A stretch of 64,000 nt of DNA from Cupriavidus metallidurans CH34 (GTDB lineage: Bacteria; Pseudomonadota; Gammaproteobacteria; Burkholderiales; Burkholderiaceae): the NCBI RefSeq assembly GCF_000196015.1, contig NC_007973.1:2232001-2296000 (forward strand). The letters are read 5' to 3'. This document shows positions 53,556-64,000 of the stretch, one piece after another. The stretch's first letter is position 1. Every line of letters begins with the position of its first letter. A model generated the notes under the pieces. The model made no database searches, was not told where the DNA came from, and saw nothing but the letters and a program-made list of their open reading frames with translations. The translations under genes and the position numbers were made by a program.

Positions 53556-54188
53556 TCAGGCCGCGCCCAGCGCATCGAGTTTGAACTGGATGATCTGGCG
53601 CATGGCCGCCTCACCGCTGCCGAGCTTGTCGAGCGCGCTGCGATAGGCGGTACGCGCTTCCTCGCGCTTGTCCTGGGCGGCCAGCAGATCGCCACGACGG
53701 TCTGCGAACAGCGCAGCGTAAGGTGCGGCCGGCTCGTCCTTGAGCAGCGCCAGACCCTGGTCATAGGCCTTCTCGTCCAGCAGCACGCCAGCCATGCGCA
53801 CACGGGCCAGCGGCGCGTAGTCGTCACCGCCATGGTCGATTGCCCACTGGAGCTGGGTCTTGGCGCCAGCCAGATCACCGGCTTCGTACAGCACCTTGGC
53901 CGCGACCAACGCGCTCATCGGTCCATAGGCGGTACGACCAAACTTCTCTTCGAGGTCGGTAGCGGCGCGCTTCACGCGGTCGGCGTCGCGGCTTTCCGCA
54001 GCCTTGGTGACCTGCTCATACAGCAGCGACGCATCGCGCGCCTGCACGCGCTGCCAGTAACCCCAACCACTCCAGGCAGCCAACCCGAGCAAGATGACAA
54101 TCAACGCCCAGGTGACAGCGTTGCCATACTGTTTCCACCAGGCCTTGAGACTCTCAAGCTGTTCCTGTTCTTCTAGATCGTAAGCCAT
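53556..54188 (-). CDS. YfgM-like TPR inner-membrane protein
   Basis: 210 residues. Short cytoplasmic N-terminus (MAYDLEEQEQLESLKAWWKQYG), one membrane span (VTWALIVILLGLAAWSGWGYW, 24-45), then a periplasmic TPR-like helical region (YGPMSALVAAKVLYEAGDLAGAKTQL, YAPLARVRMAGVLLDEKAYDQGLALL). This matches the YfgM family, ancillary to the SecYEG translocon and periplasmic chaperones. It is placed between hisS and bamB, as in E. coli. Confidence 0.92.
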   Translation of the reverse strand: MAYDLEEQEQLESLKAWWKQYGNAVTWALIVILLGLAAWSGWGYWQRVQARDASLLYEQVTKAAESRDADRVKRAATDLEEKFGRTAYGPMSALVAAKVLYEAGDLAGAKTQLQWAIDHGGDDYAPLARVRMAGVLLDEKAYDQGLALLKDEPAAPYAALFADRRGDLLAAQDKREEARTAYRSALDKLGSGEAAMRQIIQFKLDALGAA

Positions 54189-54271
54189 GTCGAGGCAGTT
54201 ATCTGCTTAGGTTGAATATAACCGGCCGCCGTCAGGGACAACGACCGGGTGCTGCGATAGGGAACGGCAGA

Positions 54272-55615
54272 TTATTGCTCGTCGTCGCCTTCGATCTCAT
54301 CGACCATCGCGTCGATGATGAATTCGACAACCTGCTCGGCCGGCACAGTGGTTTGCTGGCCACCTTCGGCCACATTGCCGCCGCGCAGTTGCTTGACCTG
54401 CACCGTGCCCGCGGCGATTTCGTCGTCGCCAATGATAACTGCAAAGGATGCGCCACTTGCATCGGCACGCTTCATCTGCGACTTGAAGCTCCCGCTCTTG
54501 CCGTCCGGCGTGGCATGGAGGACCACGTCCAGCCCGGCGTCACGCAGGCGTTCGGCAGCGATCATTGCCTGCTGGTTCGCCAATTCACCCTGGTGAACCA
54601 TGTAGACGTCACAGCCCTGCGTATCCGGCACCAGGTTCTCTTCGCGGATCAGTTCGATGATCCGCTCGATGCCCATTGCCCAGCCGCAGGCCGGCGCAGG
54701 CTTGCCACCCATCTGCTGGATCAGCGGGTCATAACGGCCACCGCCGGCGATCGTGCCCTGGGCACCCAGCTTGTCCGTGATCCACTCGAACACGGTCAGG
54801 TTGTAGTAGTCCAGGCCGCGCACCAGACGCGGGTTGATCTTGAACGGAATATTGTTGGCCAGCAGGATCCTCTGAACGCCCTCGAAGTGAGCGAGCGACT
54901 CCTCCCCGAGGAAGTCGATCAGCTTCGGTGCATTGGCGGCCATCTCCTGCAGCGCCGGATTCTTCGTGTCCAGCACCCGCAGCGGGTTCGTGTACAGACG
55001 ACGCTTGCTGTCCTCATCGAGGATGTCCTGGAAGCCTTCCAGGTACTTGATGAGCTGCTCGCGATGCGCGGCGCGCTCATGCGCCTGGCCCAGCGAGTTC
55101 AGTTCGAGACGGACGTTGGTCAGCCCGAGGTCGTCCCACAGGCGCTGGCACATCAGGATGATTTCCGCGTCGACGTCCGGGCCGGCAAAGCCGAGCGCTT
55201 CCGCGCCGAGCTGGTGGAACTGACGATAGCGACCACGCTGCGGGCGTTCGTGACGGAACATCGGGCCGATGTACCAGAGGCGCTTGGGGCCGTCATACAG
55301 CAGGTTATGCTCGATCGTCGAACGCACGGCCGCAGCAGTGCCCTCCGGACGCAGCGTCAGATTCTCGCCGTTCAGGGAATCGGTGAAGGAGTACATCTCC
55401 TTCTCGACGATGTCGGTGACCTCGCCGATACCGCGCACGAACAGCTGGGTATGCTCGACGATCGGCGTGCGGATCTGCTGGTAGCCATAGGCGCGCAACA
55501 TGCTGCGCGCCGCGCTTTCGAACATATCCCACAGCGGGGCGTCAGTGGGCAGCATGTCGTTCATGCCCTTCACGCCCTGCAGTGCCTTGACGGCCTTCGT
55601 CTTGTCTTCGCTCAT
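54272..55615 (-). CDS. hisS: Histidyl-tRNA synthetase
   Basis: 447 residues, class II synthetase. Motif 1 region ([38 protein letters not shown]), motif 2 ([25 protein letters not shown]), the histidine-specific [15 protein letters not shown] and [25 protein letters not shown], and an alpha/beta anticodon domain. It charges tRNA-His. It is followed by yfgM and preceded by ispG, as in E. coli. Confidence 0.98.
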   Translation of the reverse strand: MSEDKTKAVKALQGVKGMNDMLPTDAPLWDMFESAARSMLRAYGYQQIRTPIVEHTQLFVRGIGEVTDIVEKEMYSFTDSLNGENLTLRPEGTAAAVRSTIEHNLLYDGPKRLWYIGPMFRHERPQRGRYRQFHQLGAEALGFAGPDVDAEIILMCQRLWDDLGLTNVRLELNSLGQAHERAAHREQLIKYLEGFQDILDEDSKRRLYTNPLRVLDTKNPALQEMAANAPKLIDFLGEESLAHFEGVQRILLANNIPFKINPRLVRGLDYYNLTVFEWITDKLGAQGTIAGGGRYDPLIQQMGGKPAPACGWAMGIERIIELIREENLVPDTQGCDVYMVHQGELANQQAMIAAERLRDAGLDVVLHATPDGKSGSFKSQMKRADASGASFAVIIGDDEIAAGTVQVKQLRGGNVAEGGQQTTVPAEQVVEFIIDAMVDEIEGDDEQ

Positions 55616-55669
55616 GTCTGATTTGTTGTTACGGTGATGCCCGATCCTTGCGCGATGGCGCCGAATCGA

Positions 55670-56962
55670 TCAGGCCACCGCTTCTTGTGAAGCCTGTTTC
55701 GCGTCCGGACCGTAGTGCGAACGTACATACTCGTCGACGATCGCCTGGAACTCCTGCGCGATGTTCTCGCCGCGCAGGGTCTTCACCTTGACGCCGTCCA
55801 CGAACACCGGCGCCGCAGGCGATTCGCCCGAACCCGGCAGCGAAATACCGATGTTGGCGTGCTTGCTTTCGCCAGGGCCGTTGACGATGCAGCCCATCAC
55901 TGCCACATCCATTTCTTCCACGCCCGGGTAGGCCGTCTTCCAGACCGGCATCTGCTCGCGCAGATACGACTGGATGCTTGCTGCCAGCTCCTGGAACGTT
56001 GTGCTGGTGGTGCGACCGCATCCCGGGCACGCGATCACCATCGGCGTGAAGTTGCGCAGCCCCATCGTCTGCAGGATTTCCTGGCCGACGTAGACTTCCT
56101 TCTCGCGCGGCGCGCCGGGTTCCGGCGTCAGCGAGATCCGGATCGTGTCGCCGATACCTTCCTGCAGCAGCACCGATAGCGCAGCCGTCGACGCAACGAT
56201 ACCCTTGCTGCCCATGCCGGCTTCAGTCAGACCCAGATGCAGCGCATAGTCGCAGCGGCGCGCCAGCTCGCGGTATACCGCGACCAGTTCCTGCACCTGC
56301 GATACCTTGCACGACAGAATGATCTGATTGGCCGGCAAACCGATCTCTTCAGCCTTCTGGGCCGACTCGATCGCCGACGTAATCAGCGCCTCTACCATCA
56401 CGCTTTGCGCGGGCCACGGCTCGGCGCGCTGGGCGTTTTCGTCCATGATGCGTGCCAGCAAATCCTGATCCAGGCTGCCCCAGTTCACGCCGATACGCAC
56501 CGGTTTGTTGTAGCGGCACGCCATCTCGATCATCTCGGCGAACTGCTTGTCGCGCTTGGCACCCTTGCCGACATTGCCGGGGTTGATCCGGTACTTCGAG
56601 AGCGCCTGCGCGCACTCGGGGTAGTCATGCAGCAGCGTATGGCCGTTGTAGTGGAAGTCGCCCACCAGCGGCACATCCACGCCCATACGGTCGAGTTGTT
56701 CGCGAATCGCCGGCACGGCCGCGGCGGCTTCCGGCGTATTCACCGTGATACGGACAATCTCCGAACCGGCGCGTGCCAGTTCCTTGATCTGGATTGCGGT
56801 GCCGATGGCATCCACCGTATCGGTGTTGGTCATCGACTGCACGCGCACTGGCGCGCCGCCGCCGATCGTCACGATGTTGTCGCCCCACACAACACTGGCC
56901 TGGCGCGAAACGCGACGCGGCAGCGGGCCCGGGATCACGGGCTGGAAAGCGTTCTGGTTCAT
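55670..56962 (-). CDS. ispG: 4-hydroxy-3-methylbut-2-enyl diphosphate synthase IspG (GcpE)
   Basis: 430 residues. TIM barrel with [10 protein letters not shown] and [12 protein letters not shown], then the [4Fe-4S] ligands in [11 protein letters not shown] and [13 protein letters not shown]. It converts MEcPP to HMBPP in the MEP isoprenoid pathway. It is longer than the 372-residue E. coli enzyme, with insertions in the middle region, common in beta-proteobacteria. It sits between rodZ and hisS (gaps of 48 and 54 bp). Confidence 0.97.
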   Translation of the reverse strand: MNQNAFQPVIPGPLPRRVSRQASVVWGDNIVTIGGGAPVRVQSMTNTDTVDAIGTAIQIKELARAGSEIVRITVNTPEAAAAVPAIREQLDRMGVDVPLVGDFHYNGHTLLHDYPECAQALSKYRINPGNVGKGAKRDKQFAEMIEMACRYNKPVRIGVNWGSLDQDLLARIMDENAQRAEPWPAQSVMVEALITSAIESAQKAEEIGLPANQIILSCKVSQVQELVAVYRELARRCDYALHLGLTEAGMGSKGIVASTAALSVLLQEGIGDTIRISLTPEPGAPREKEVYVGQEILQTMGLRNFTPMVIACPGCGRTTSTTFQELAASIQSYLREQMPVWKTAYPGVEEMDVAVMGCIVNGPGESKHANIGISLPGSGESPAAPVFVDGVKVKTLRGENIAQEFQAIVDEYVRSHYGPDAKQASQEAVA

Positions 56963-57010
56963 TGCATTACCACCTTTTCTTGCATGGCTGGCCGCGCCAC
57001 CCGCAGCGCA

Positions 57011-58066
57011 TTACTGCAGGGTCAGGCGGGCCACATTATTCCGGTTGGACGCCTGGAAGTTCACTGCTGCACCATTGTGCGTCAGCGACTCAACGCCCTT
57101 CACATTCCCGAGAATGATCTTGTAGGGCCCACCCGCGCCACCACCCGACACGGTATCGCCAGCCTTGGCGGTACCGCCAAGAATGACCTTGCCGGTGCGG
57201 TCTCGTACTTCATACCAGCTATCGGCCGAGAAACGGATCTGCACAGCACCCGCACTGTCGCCCTGCGCAGCGGGAACCGTGGCAGGCGGCGTAGCGGCTG
57301 GCGTCTTTGCCGCCTCGGCGGGAGCCTCTCCACCCGTGACCATCGGCAAACCCGCCGACATGGTAGCCGGGGCCGGCGTGACGGCCACGGACTGCGCGGC
57401 CGATGCCGACGCAGTCTCGGACGGTGCTGGCGAGTCGTTGCCGGTCATCACCGGCGGCAACGCTGCGCTCACCGTGCCATCGTTATTGCTCTGCTCCTGG
57501 GCCCGCTCCTCGGCAACAGCCGGTTTGGGCGCCTCGGCCGCGGCCTTGCTGCGGGCCTCGACCCACGCCTTGGCATGATCAAAGCCGAAATATCCGCCAA
57601 CGCCGATCAAGGCCAGCACGCAAACCAGCCAGACCCAGCGCCCACCGGCACCACCGCCAGTACCCTTCGAACCGAAGCGCTTGCGATCGTCGAAAGCCTG
57701 ATTGAGTGCGCCCTCATGACGCTGCGTAATCCCGGTAACCGGCGTGGCCTGAGCCTGCGCGTGATAGCGCCCCAGCAACCCGTCGATATTCACCTGGAGC
57801 GTCCGCGCGTAAGCACGCATCACACCCTTCGCGAACGTCACATCGGGCAGGCTCGATACATTGCCCGACTCAATGGCGACGAGCTTCGACGCTGCCACCT
57901 TCAGTCGTGCACTGACATCTTCCAGAGAAAGCCGCTGCGCCTCGCGAGCGTCTTTCAATTTCGCCCCGATCTCGCGGGCAACAGCCTCGCGGTCGGAGTC
58001 TGTCGCGCCACCGCCGACGTGACCCGTCGTCGCGGCCTGGCTGTCGGCGCGCTCTTGTTCACTCAT
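57011..58066 (-). CDS. rodZ: Cytoskeletal membrane protein RodZ
   Basis: 351 residues. N-terminal Xre-type HTH (IGAKLKDAREAQRLSLEDVSARLKVAASKLVAIESGN, about 29-66), basic juxtamembrane region, one membrane span (WVWLVCVLALIGVGGYFGFD, about 142-161), a long Ala/Pro/Thr-rich periplasmic linker and a C-terminal DUF4115 domain (VQIRFSADSWYEVRDRTGKVILGGTAKAGDTV). RodZ links MreB to the elongation machinery. Its start overlaps the pilW stop by 8 bp. Confidence 0.93.
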   Translation of the reverse strand: MSEQERADSQAATTGHVGGGATDSDREAVAREIGAKLKDAREAQRLSLEDVSARLKVAASKLVAIESGNVSSLPDVTFAKGVMRAYARTLQVNIDGLLGRYHAQAQATPVTGITQRHEGALNQAFDDRKRFGSKGTGGGAGGRWVWLVCVLALIGVGGYFGFDHAKAWVEARSKAAAEAPKPAVAEERAQEQSNNDGTVSAALPPVMTGNDSPAPSETASASAAQSVAVTPAPATMSAGLPMVTGGEAPAEAAKTPAATPPATVPAAQGDSAGAVQIRFSADSWYEVRDRTGKVILGGTAKAGDTVSGGGAGGPYKIILGNVKGVESLTHNGAAVNFQASNRNNVARLTLQ

Positions 58067-58835
58067 CCCAAGCTCCTCTCTCGTATGCGGTCAACTCGCG
58101 CGAGTCGGGGAACCGGCTGCGCAGTTGTGCCGTGAGTGCGTTCTGTGTTTCGGTATCGCCCTGTCGGCGGGCGATGCGCGCACCCAGCCAGAGGGATTGC
58201 GCGCTGGCAAAGCGGCTGCTGTTGACGCGGCCAACGTAGTCCTTGGCCTGCGGCATCTCCCCGCGTTGGAAACTGAGCTGCGCGAGGTTCGTCAGCAACG
58301 CCGGATCATTGCGGTCGTAGCCATAGGCCGTCTGGAGACTCTTCTGCGCCGAAATCAGGTCGCCATTGCGCATCTCGCAGGCGCCCAAGTTCGTCAGCGG
58401 CTTGACGGGGCCATTCATGGACGGCGCCTGCACCGCGCGCTGCAGCATGGCCTTCGCCTCTGCGTAGCGGTTGTTCTGGCACAGGAACCAGCCGTAGTTG
58501 TTCAACACGTCCGGGTCGCTGTCACGCATGCTCAGCGCGGTGCGGAAACTGTCTTCGGCCAGGGCGGTCTCGTTCATGCCCATGTAGACCAGCGCCCGAA
58601 CGTGATAGGCGTCGACCAGCGTCGGATCGATATTGATGGCCTGCTTGACCTCGTCAAGCGCCACCGAATACTGGCGCGCCTCGAGGTACTGCGTGGCCAG
58701 GCGCAGCCTGATACTGGCGCGCTTGTCGGCCGGAGTCTGATCGGAAGCGGTCTTGATGTCCTGGGCGGGTGCAGGCGGCAACGAACAGGCGGACAGCATC
58801 AGCCCGAACAGGGCAGCAACGATCAGACGGGTCAT
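58059..58835 (-). CDS. pilW: Type IV pilus biogenesis TPR lipoprotein PilW/PilF
   Basis: 258 residues. Lipoprotein signal with LMLSACSLP, then tandem TPRs ([21 protein letters not shown]..., [48 protein letters not shown]). PilF/PilW proteins are the outer-membrane pilotins for the PilQ secretin. The start overlaps the rlmN stop as ATGA, and it precedes rodZ, the usual rlmN-pilW-rodZ order. Confidence 0.92.
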   Translation of the reverse strand: MTRLIVAALFGLMLSACSLPPAPAQDIKTASDQTPADKRASIRLRLATQYLEARQYSVALDEVKQAINIDPTLVDAYHVRALVYMGMNETALAEDSFRTALSMRDSDPDVLNNYGWFLCQNNRYAEAKAMLQRAVQAPSMNGPVKPLTNLGACEMRNGDLISAQKSLQTAYGYDRNDPALLTNLAQLSFQRGEMPQAKDYVGRVNSSRFASAQSLWLGARIARRQGDTETQNALTAQLRSRFPDSRELTAYERGAWDE

Positions 58836-59986
58836 GCAGGACGGGCCTCCCGGGGGGCGCCGGCGTCAGCCACCGGCACCAGTGGCGTGATCTTGCCGAA
58901 CTTGCCGCGCTCGGCCAGACGGGTACGATCCATGACTTCGCCAGCAAGCTGGCCACACGCGGCGTCGATGTCGTCGCCACGTGTTTTGCGGATCGTCGTG
59001 ACAATCCCCGCATCCATCAGTACCTGGGCGAAGCGGCGAATCTGCTCGTTGTTCGAGCGCTTCAGCCCCGATTCCGGGAACGGGTTGAACGGAATCAGGT
59101 TGAACTTGCAAGGCACGTCGGCCACAAGCTTCAGCAGTTCACGCGCATGTTCGACGCCATCGTTGACGCCATCGAGCATGCAGTATTCGAAAGTAATGAA
59201 GTCGCGCGGAGCGAATTCCAGGTAGCGGCGACAAGCCGCCATCAGCTCCGCCAGCGGGTACTTGCGGTTGAGCGGCACGAGCACGTCGCGCAGCGCATCG
59301 TTCGAGGCGTGCAGCGAAACCGCCAGCGCCACGGGCAAGTCCTTCGACAGACGGTCCATCATCGGCACTACGCCGGACGTGGACAACGTCACGCGCCGAC
59401 GCGACAGGCCGTACGCATTATCATCGAGCATCAGCCGCATGGCCGGCACGACCGCGTCATAGTTGAGCAGCGGCTCGCCCATGCCCATCATCACCACATT
59501 GGAGATGACACGCTCGTCCTTGGGGCCGCGACCCAGCTGGGCACGCATCGCGAACTCGGCCATCCAGAGCTGGCCGATAATCTCGCCGGTGGAGAGATTG
59601 CGCGAAAAACCTTGCTTGCCGGTCGAACAGAATCGGCAATTGACGGCGCACCCCGCCTGCGACGACACACACAGCGTGCCGCGCGTGTCCTCGGGGATAT
59701 ACACCGTCTCCACCGCGTTGCCGGCCCCCACATCGAGCAGCCATTTGCGCGTGCCATCGGACGACGTATGGTCCGAAATGGCAGCGGGCGAGCGAATCTC
59801 GGCACGCGTCGCGAGCTTTTCGCGCAGCGATTTGGCGAGATCCGTCATGGCGTCGAAGTGGCTGGCTCCAAACTGGTGGATCCAGCGCTGCAACTGCCGC
59901 GCACGGAATGGCTTCTCGCCGAGCTCGCCGCAATAGGCAGTGAGCGCGTCCGCGTCGAGATCGAGCAGGTTGACGAGATTATTCAT
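58832..59986 (-). CDS. rlmN: Dual-specificity RNA methyltransferase RlmN
   Basis: 384 residues. Radical-SAM enzyme methylating C2 of A2503 in 23S rRNA and A37 in some tRNAs. CxxxCxxC in [21 protein letters not shown] for SAM, and the catalytic C-terminal Cys in [14 protein letters not shown]. Contrast with the NirJ-like protein in this window, which has lost such motifs. It follows ndk by 49 bp. Confidence 0.98.
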   Translation of the reverse strand: MNNLVNLLDLDADALTAYCGELGEKPFRARQLQRWIHQFGASHFDAMTDLAKSLREKLATRAEIRSPAAISDHTSSDGTRKWLLDVGAGNAVETVYIPEDTRGTLCVSSQAGCAVNCRFCSTGKQGFSRNLSTGEIIGQLWMAEFAMRAQLGRGPKDERVISNVVMMGMGEPLLNYDAVVPAMRLMLDDNAYGLSRRRVTLSTSGVVPMMDRLSKDLPVALAVSLHASNDALRDVLVPLNRKYPLAELMAACRRYLEFAPRDFITFEYCMLDGVNDGVEHARELLKLVADVPCKFNLIPFNPFPESGLKRSNNEQIRRFAQVLMDAGIVTTIRKTRGDDIDAACGQLAGEVMDRTRLAERGKFGKITPLVPVADAGAPREARPA

Positions 59987-60035
59987 GACGGCAGTTCCAA
60001 CTTGACTACAGGTTCAGTCGTGATGTCAGAGACAA

Positions 60036-60461
60036 TCAGCGGCTGTAAACGTTCATGCCCGGGAAGAAGAAAGCCACTTCCACGGCAGCCGTTTCCGGAG
60101 CGTCCGAACCGTGCACGGCGTTAGCGTCGATGCTGTCGGCAAAATCGGCGCGGATCGTGCCCTTTTCAGCCTTCTTCGGGTCGGTGGCACCCATCAGGTC
60201 GCGGTTCTTGGCGATAGCGCTTTCGCCTTCCAGAGCCTGGATCATGACCGGGCCCGAAACCATGAAGTCCACCAGGTCCTTGAAGAACGGGCGCGCCTTG
60301 TGAACAGCGTAGAACTGCTCGGCTTCACCGCGCGACAGGTGAACCATCTTGGCTGCAACGACTTTCAGGCCAGCGGCCTCGAAACGGGCGTAGATCTGGC
60401 CGATAACGTTCTTGGCCACGGCATCCGGCTTGATAATCGACAGGGTGCGTTCGATCGCCAT
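60036..60461 (-). CDS. ndk: Nucleoside diphosphate kinase
   Basis: 141 residues. [15 protein letters not shown] at the N-terminus and the active site His117 in [10 protein letters not shown]. It transfers phosphate from ATP to NDPs through a phosphohistidine. The ATG has a modest purine-rich leader. It is the first gene of the ndk-rlmN-pilW-rodZ-ispG-hisS block; the 340-bp region upstream should hold its promoter. Confidence 0.99.
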   Translation of the reverse strand: MAIERTLSIIKPDAVAKNVIGQIYARFEAAGLKVVAAKMVHLSRGEAEQFYAVHKARPFFKDLVDFMVSGPVMIQALEGESAIAKNRDLMGATDPKKAEKGTIRADFADSIDANAVHGSDAPETAAVEVAFFFPGMNVYSR

Positions 60462-60801
60462 GAAAAACTCCGAAAAATGAAGGGGTTACAAATGGATTAA
60501 ACGTGCAATTCTAGCACGACCGCATGACGGTTTCGAACATGCCTGCCAATGCATTTCCGGGCGCGCCCAACGCCGCAGACCGTCAAGCAAAAAGATATCT
60601 ATAGGTAACTTATTGCCCAGGAATCACGGGAACGGAAGCGCGCGGACCCCGTCAAATGTTTGCGTTTTCGGAAAACAACTATTGAACGGGGATATTGTCC
60701 ATACAAAGCCCCCTTGCAAATCCGCGGGCGCGATGCCACATTGGCGCTGTGCTGGCCGGGTTGCCCCGGCGCCTCACTGATATCTGATGACAGGAGTCAC
60801 C
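60462..60801. other. Divergent intergenic region between ndk and the BAX-inhibitor-like gene
   Basis: 340 bp without a credible gene on either strand. It is locally AT-rich at 60590-60615 (aaaaagatatctataggtaa) and 60660-60705, where promoters for the two divergent genes are most likely, but no hexamer pair with good spacing stands out. A GC-rich hairpin (gccggg-ttgc-cccggc type) occupies about 60754-60770, just before the plus-strand gene's leader. Confidence 0.5.
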
Positions 60802-61509
60802 ATGAACAACAAGCTGAATACCTATGGGTTCGGCAATAGTGCTGCGAGCGTCACTGATGTAGCCGTCCGCAACCGGGTCCTTCGTAATACTTACTGGCTG
60901 CTGGCCATTTCGATGATTCCAACCGTGATCGGCGCCTGGATCGGCGTGGTCACTGGTTTCACCGCGATGATCGCTGGCAGCCCGATGATGTCGGCCGTGC
61001 TGTTCCTCGCGGTCGCCTTCGGCTTCATGTTCGCCATCGAGAAGACCAAGAACAGCGGCATGGGCGTGGTCCTGCTGCTGGCCTTCACCTTCTTCATGGG
61101 TCTGATGCTGGCACGCATCCTCAGCTTCACGCTGTCGTTCTCGAACGGCCCCGCGCTGATCATGTACGCCTTTGGCGGTACCGCAGCGGTTTTCGGCGTG
61201 ATGGCCACCATTGCCAGCGTGAGCAAGCGTGATTTCTCCGGCTTGGCCAAGTTCCTGTTCGTCGGCGTGATCCTGCTGATCCTGGCCAGCCTGGCCAACA
61301 TCTGGCTGCAACTGCCGGCGCTGATGATCACGCTGTCGGTGATCGCCATCGGCATCTTCTCGGCGTTCATCCTGGTGGACGTGCAGCGCGTGGTGAATGG
61401 CGGCGAAACCAACTACGTGACCGCCACGCTCGCGATCTACCTGGACGTGTACAACGTGTTCGTGAACCTGCTGGCCCTGCTCGGCATCGCAGGCGGCAGC
61501 CGCGACTGA
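60802..61509 (+). CDS. BAX inhibitor-1/YccA family membrane protein
   Basis: 235 residues from the ATG at 60802, which has a clear ribosome site (CAGGAG). Seven membrane helices of the TMBIM family: RNTYWLLAISMIPTVIGAWI, AVLFLAVAFGFMFAIEKT, GVVLLLAFTFFMGLMLARIL and so on, ending with DVYNVFVNLLALLGI with the conserved Asp. Bacterial homologues (YccA, YetJ) are a substrate/modulator of FtsH and a pH-sensitive calcium leak, respectively. hflKC, the other FtsH modulators, are also in this window but not adjacent. Confidence 0.92.
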   Translation: MNNKLNTYGFGNSAASVTDVAVRNRVLRNTYWLLAISMIPTVIGAWIGVVTGFTAMIAGSPMMSAVLFLAVAFGFMFAIEKTKNSGMGVVLLLAFTFFMGLMLARILSFTLSFSNGPALIMYAFGGTAAVFGVMATIASVSKRDFSGLAKFLFVGVILLILASLANIWLQLPALMITLSVIAIGIFSAFILVDVQRVVNGGETNYVTATLAIYLDVYNVFVNLLALLGIAGGSRD

Positions 61510-61525
61510 CCTGCATCTGCCAACG

Positions 61526-61554
61526 AAAAAAAGCCGCCCTCGGGCGGTTTTTTT
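61526..61554. terminator. Bidirectional Rho-independent terminator
   Basis: Stem AGCCGCCC/GGGCGGTT-type (61532-61539 with 61542-61549) flanked by an A-run and a T-run, so it works on both strands. It sits between the converging BAX-inhibitor-like gene and rlmD. Confidence 0.9.
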
Positions 61555-61574
61555 CATGGGTGCGCCATGTGGAT

Positions 61575-62987
61575 TCAGTCGCGCTCGAACACCGCGATCG
61601 ACTCCACGTGCGACGTATGCGGGAACATATTGACCACGCCCGCGCCGGCCAGGCGGTAGCCGGCCTCGTGCACCAGCAAGCCCGCGTCACGCGCCAGCGT
61701 CGCCGGACTGCACGACACATAGACGATACGCTTCGGCAGCACGTCGCTACCGGCCTGACTCAGTTCAGCAAGCGCCTTGCAGACAGCCAGCGCACCCTCG
61801 CGCGGCGGGTCTACCAGCCAGCGGTCGAAGCGGCCCAGCGCTGCGATGTCCTCGGCGGTCACCTCGAACAGATTGCGGCAGGCGAAGGACGTCTTGGCTG
61901 CCAGCCCGTTGTACTCGGCATTGGCCAGCGCACGCGTGGTCAGCACCTCGCTTCCCTCGATCCCCATGACAGATGCACCCTGCGTCGCCAGCGGCAGCGT
62001 GAAATTGCCGATGCCGCAGAACAGGTCGAGCAGGCGGTCAGTCGGCTTCGCATCCAGCAGACGTAGCGCGCGACCAATCAGCACGCGATTGATCTGGTGA
62101 TTGACCTGCGTGAAGTCGGTCGGCTTGAACGGCATCCGGATGCCGAACTCGGGCAGTGTATAGGCCAGCTCCTGCTCGGCCGGATAAAACGGATAGACCG
62201 TGTCCGGCCCCTTCGGCTGGAGCCAGAACTGCACCTGATGCTGATCGGCGAAGGCCCGCAGCAAGTCCTTGTCGGCGTCGTTGAGCGGCTCCAGGACGCG
62301 CAACACAAGTGCGGTCACCTCCGCACCAACGGCCAGTTCGATCTGCGGCATCCGATCATGGATCGACAGGCCGCCCACCAATTCGCGCAGCGGCACCAGC
62401 ATTGCCGACACATGCGGCGGCAGGATCTCGCAGTGCGTCATGTCCGCCACATAGCTGCTCTTGCGCTCGTGGAAGCCCACCAGTACTCCACCCTTCTTGA
62501 CAACGTGCCGCACCGTCAGACGGGCGCGGTAGCGATAGCCCCAATCCGGGCCCGCGATCGGGCGGAACACGACGTCGGGCTTCACCTTCGACAGGTGCCA
62601 GAGATTGTCTTCGAGCACACGCTGCTTGATTGCCAGTTGCGCGCGCGAGTCCAGGTGCTGCATCGAGCAGCCGCCGCACACGCCAAAATGCTGGCAACCC
62701 GGCTTCACCCGCATGACGGAGGCCTGCTTCACCTCGACGAGATGGGCCTGTTCGTAGCTAGGCTTGCGGCGATAGCTGCGATACGCAACCGTCTCGCCGG
62801 GCAGCGCGCCCTCGACGAAAATCACCTTGCCTGGCGTGCCGTCCTCGTTCTCCAGACGGCCGACGCCACGCGCCTCCATGTCGAGGCTGTCGATCTTGAC
62901 GACGGGATCATTGGAAGCGGCGGAAGCGGCAGATGCCGCTTCCGGGTGGCTTGTCGGATTGGGCTGGGAAGACACGGCTTGAGACAC
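61575..62987 (-). CDS. rlmD: 23S rRNA (uracil-1939-C5)-methyltransferase RlmD
   Basis: 470 residues if started at the GTG at 62987; an ATG at 63050 is also in frame and would add 21 residues. After an Ala/Ser-rich leader comes a TRAM domain ([36 protein letters not shown]). The Fe-S ligands are in [17 protein letters not shown] with a fourth Cys in MTHCEIL. The methyltransferase fold follows ([16 protein letters not shown]), ending with the catalytic Cys in [12 protein letters not shown]. It modifies U1939 of 23S rRNA. It diverges from the endonuclease-family gene. Confidence 0.96.
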   Translation of the reverse strand: MSQAVSSQPNPTSHPEAASAASAASNDPVVKIDSLDMEARGVGRLENEDGTPGKVIFVEGALPGETVAYRSYRRKPSYEQAHLVEVKQASVMRVKPGCQHFGVCGGCSMQHLDSRAQLAIKQRVLEDNLWHLSKVKPDVVFRPIAGPDWGYRYRARLTVRHVVKKGGVLVGFHERKSSYVADMTHCEILPPHVSAMLVPLRELVGGLSIHDRMPQIELAVGAEVTALVLRVLEPLNDADKDLLRAFADQHQVQFWLQPKGPDTVYPFYPAEQELAYTLPEFGIRMPFKPTDFTQVNHQINRVLIGRALRLLDAKPTDRLLDLFCGIGNFTLPLATQGASVMGIEGSEVLTTRALANAEYNGLAAKTSFACRNLFEVTAEDIAALGRFDRWLVDPPREGALAVCKALAELSQAGSDVLPKRIVYVSCSPATLARDAGLLVHEAGYRLAGAGVVNMFPHTSHVESIAVFERD

Positions 62988-63065
62988 CAGTGGGACCTGT
63001 CGTATTGTTTTGCAGAAGCGCGATTGTAGTCCAGTCGCGGCGCCCGACATCGAAGGGGGCAGGCT

Positions 63066-63920
63066 ATGGAACTGATTTCGTGGAATATCCAGTGGGGCCG
63101 CGGGGCCGACGGCAAGGTCGATCTCGCCCGCATCGTCGACACCCTGCGTGGAATGGCCGATGCCGACGTGCTCTGCCTGCAGGAAATCACGCGCGGCTTC
63201 AGCGACCTTGCCGGCCACCCCGGCCCCGATCAGGTGGCCGAACTCTCCGCCCTGCTGCCGGACTACCAGGTAATCTTCGCCCCCGGCGTCGACCGCACCC
63301 ACCGTGACGGCAGCCCGCGCCAATTCGGTAACGTAATCGCCACTCGCCTGCCAGTGCGCGAGATCTTCCGCCATGCCTTGCCCTGGCCCGCCGATCCCGA
63401 TGTCGCGTCGATGCCCCGCGTGGCACTGGAAGTCACGGTGCAGGCCGGCAGTCGACTGCTGCGCATCATCTGCACGCACCTGGAGTATTACTCGACATCG
63501 CAGCGCGCGGCGCAGACCGAAGCGTTACGCGACTGGCATGTGCAGGCTTGCGACCACGCGCGCCACCCGGGTCGATCGGAAAACCGGCCGGGCCCGTTCA
63601 CACCGGAACCCCGGCCGAGCGAGGCGATCCTGTGCGGCGACTTCAACAGCCGGCCGGAAGATGGGGCCTATCTGCGCATGGTCGAAACCTTTGGCGGCGT
63701 CACGCCGGATTGGCACGACGCATGGATCCACATGCATCCTGGACAACCGCACGCGCCCACCTGCGCGCTGTTCGACAAGGAACAATGGCCGGAGCCACCC
63801 TTCGCCTGTGACTTCGTATTCGTGACGGACGATCTGCTCGGGAATGTGCGCCGGTGCGAGGTCAACGACCGCACCGATGCATCGGACCATCAACCGATCC
63901 ACCTGACGACGGATCTGTAG
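63066..63920 (+). CDS. Endonuclease/exonuclease/phosphatase-family hydrolase
   Basis: 284 residues. EEP fold: [15 protein letters not shown] with the metal Asn, [12 protein letters not shown] with the catalytic Glu, [26 protein letters not shown] and the final [15 protein letters not shown] with the Asp-His pair. The family includes DNA repair exonucleases, sphingomyelinases and phosphoinositide phosphatases; there is no signal peptide, so a cytoplasmic nuclease or phosphodiesterase is more likely. The ATG at 63066 follows a GGGGGC stretch without a strong ribosome site. Divergent from rlmD. Confidence 0.88.
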   Translation: MELISWNIQWGRGADGKVDLARIVDTLRGMADADVLCLQEITRGFSDLAGHPGPDQVAELSALLPDYQVIFAPGVDRTHRDGSPRQFGNVIATRLPVREIFRHALPWPADPDVASMPRVALEVTVQAGSRLLRIICTHLEYYSTSQRAAQTEALRDWHVQACDHARHPGRSENRPGPFTPEPRPSEAILCGDFNSRPEDGAYLRMVETFGGVTPDWHDAWIHMHPGQPHAPTCALFDKEQWPEPPFACDFVFVTDDLLGNVRRCEVNDRTDASDHQPIHLTTDL

Positions 63921-63921
63921 G

Positions 63922-64000
63922 TCAGTCGTCGTCCTCGCTCTCCGGGCTCATCGGCTGGAGTCGGAACGCCCGCAGGTATTCCATCCACTGTTCCCCGTGA
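63922..64000 (-). CDS. C-terminal end of an unidentified protein (cut by window edge)
   Basis: Twenty-five codons read HGEQWMEYLRAFRLQPM and then SPESEDDD before TGA, on the minus strand. The acidic end and the aromatic helix are not enough to name a family. The stop lies one base after the stop of the converging endonuclease-family gene, typical of the compact gene spacing here, which supports a real coding end. Confidence 0.55.
   Translation of the reverse strand, partial: HGEQWMEYLRAFRLQPMSPESEDDD

Noticed and set aside
60754..60770. Hairpin before the BAX-inhibitor-like gene as a terminator or riboswitch
   Set aside because: There is no U-tract and no larger conserved fold; it is short and GC-rich, as expected by chance in this genome.

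Overview
The window is high-GC, densely coded chromosomal DNA. Gene families and order point to Burkholderiaceae, most likely the Cupriavidus/Ralstonia lineage: glnA-ntrB-ntrC; a long ndk-rlmN-pilW-rodZ-ispG-hisS-bamB-der-hfq-hflXKC-hisZ-purA block; hrpA divergent from argA. The genus is inferred; no database was consulted. No insertion sequence, prophage, CRISPR array or rRNA was seen. There is one tRNA, tRNA-Leu(CAG).

Layout. 1-3766 (minus) is the nitrogen module: ntrC (cut by the window edge), ntrB, a DUF4124-type protein and glnA. A 527-bp control region upstream of glnA holds a near-consensus sigma-54 promoter and three NtrC-type dyads spaced exactly 30 bp apart. 4294-9468 holds a rhodanese, a MoaB/CinA-type protein, an EI24/CysZ-like membrane protein, and a little-known trio (beta-propeller, polysaccharide deacetylase, histidine-box hydroxylase). 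hrpA and argA diverge from a 23-bp gap containing a palindromic -10 element, followed by yggX.

15655-35334 is the accessory core, an anaerobic nitrate-respiration island. It has two NarK-type transporters, narGHJI, a beta-carbonic anhydrase, a small c-type cytochrome, a compact heme-d1-like set (NirF-like, two siroheme-decarboxylase-like proteins, a NirJ-like protein) and a nitronate-monooxygenase-like flavoprotein. On the opposite strand are a polytopic NnrS-like protein and a hemerythrin, followed by narX-narL. The likely logic is nitrate import (NarK), reduction on the cytoplasmic side (NarGHI), control by NarXL and an FNR/DNR-type regulator, and handling of nitric oxide by hemerythrin. 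The d1-type cassette is odd. No nirS or nirE is in the window, and the NirJ-like protein lacks the radical-SAM cysteine motif, the GGE motif and the usual C-terminal cysteine region, yet it is an intact ORF in a tightly coupled operon. This is the most interesting signal in the window.

35396-42904 holds rpiA, tal, a class-III-like sirtuin, rlmB, rnr, tRNA-Leu with a consensus promoter, and an Rrf2 regulator/NAD(P)-binding protein pair that share a 23-bp operator. 43034-60461 (minus) holds a phosphoribosyltransferase and the conserved purA-to-ndk housekeeping block. The right end has a BAX-inhibitor-1 family membrane protein, rlmD, an endonuclease/exonuclease/phosphatase-family protein and the last codons of an unidentified minus-strand gene.
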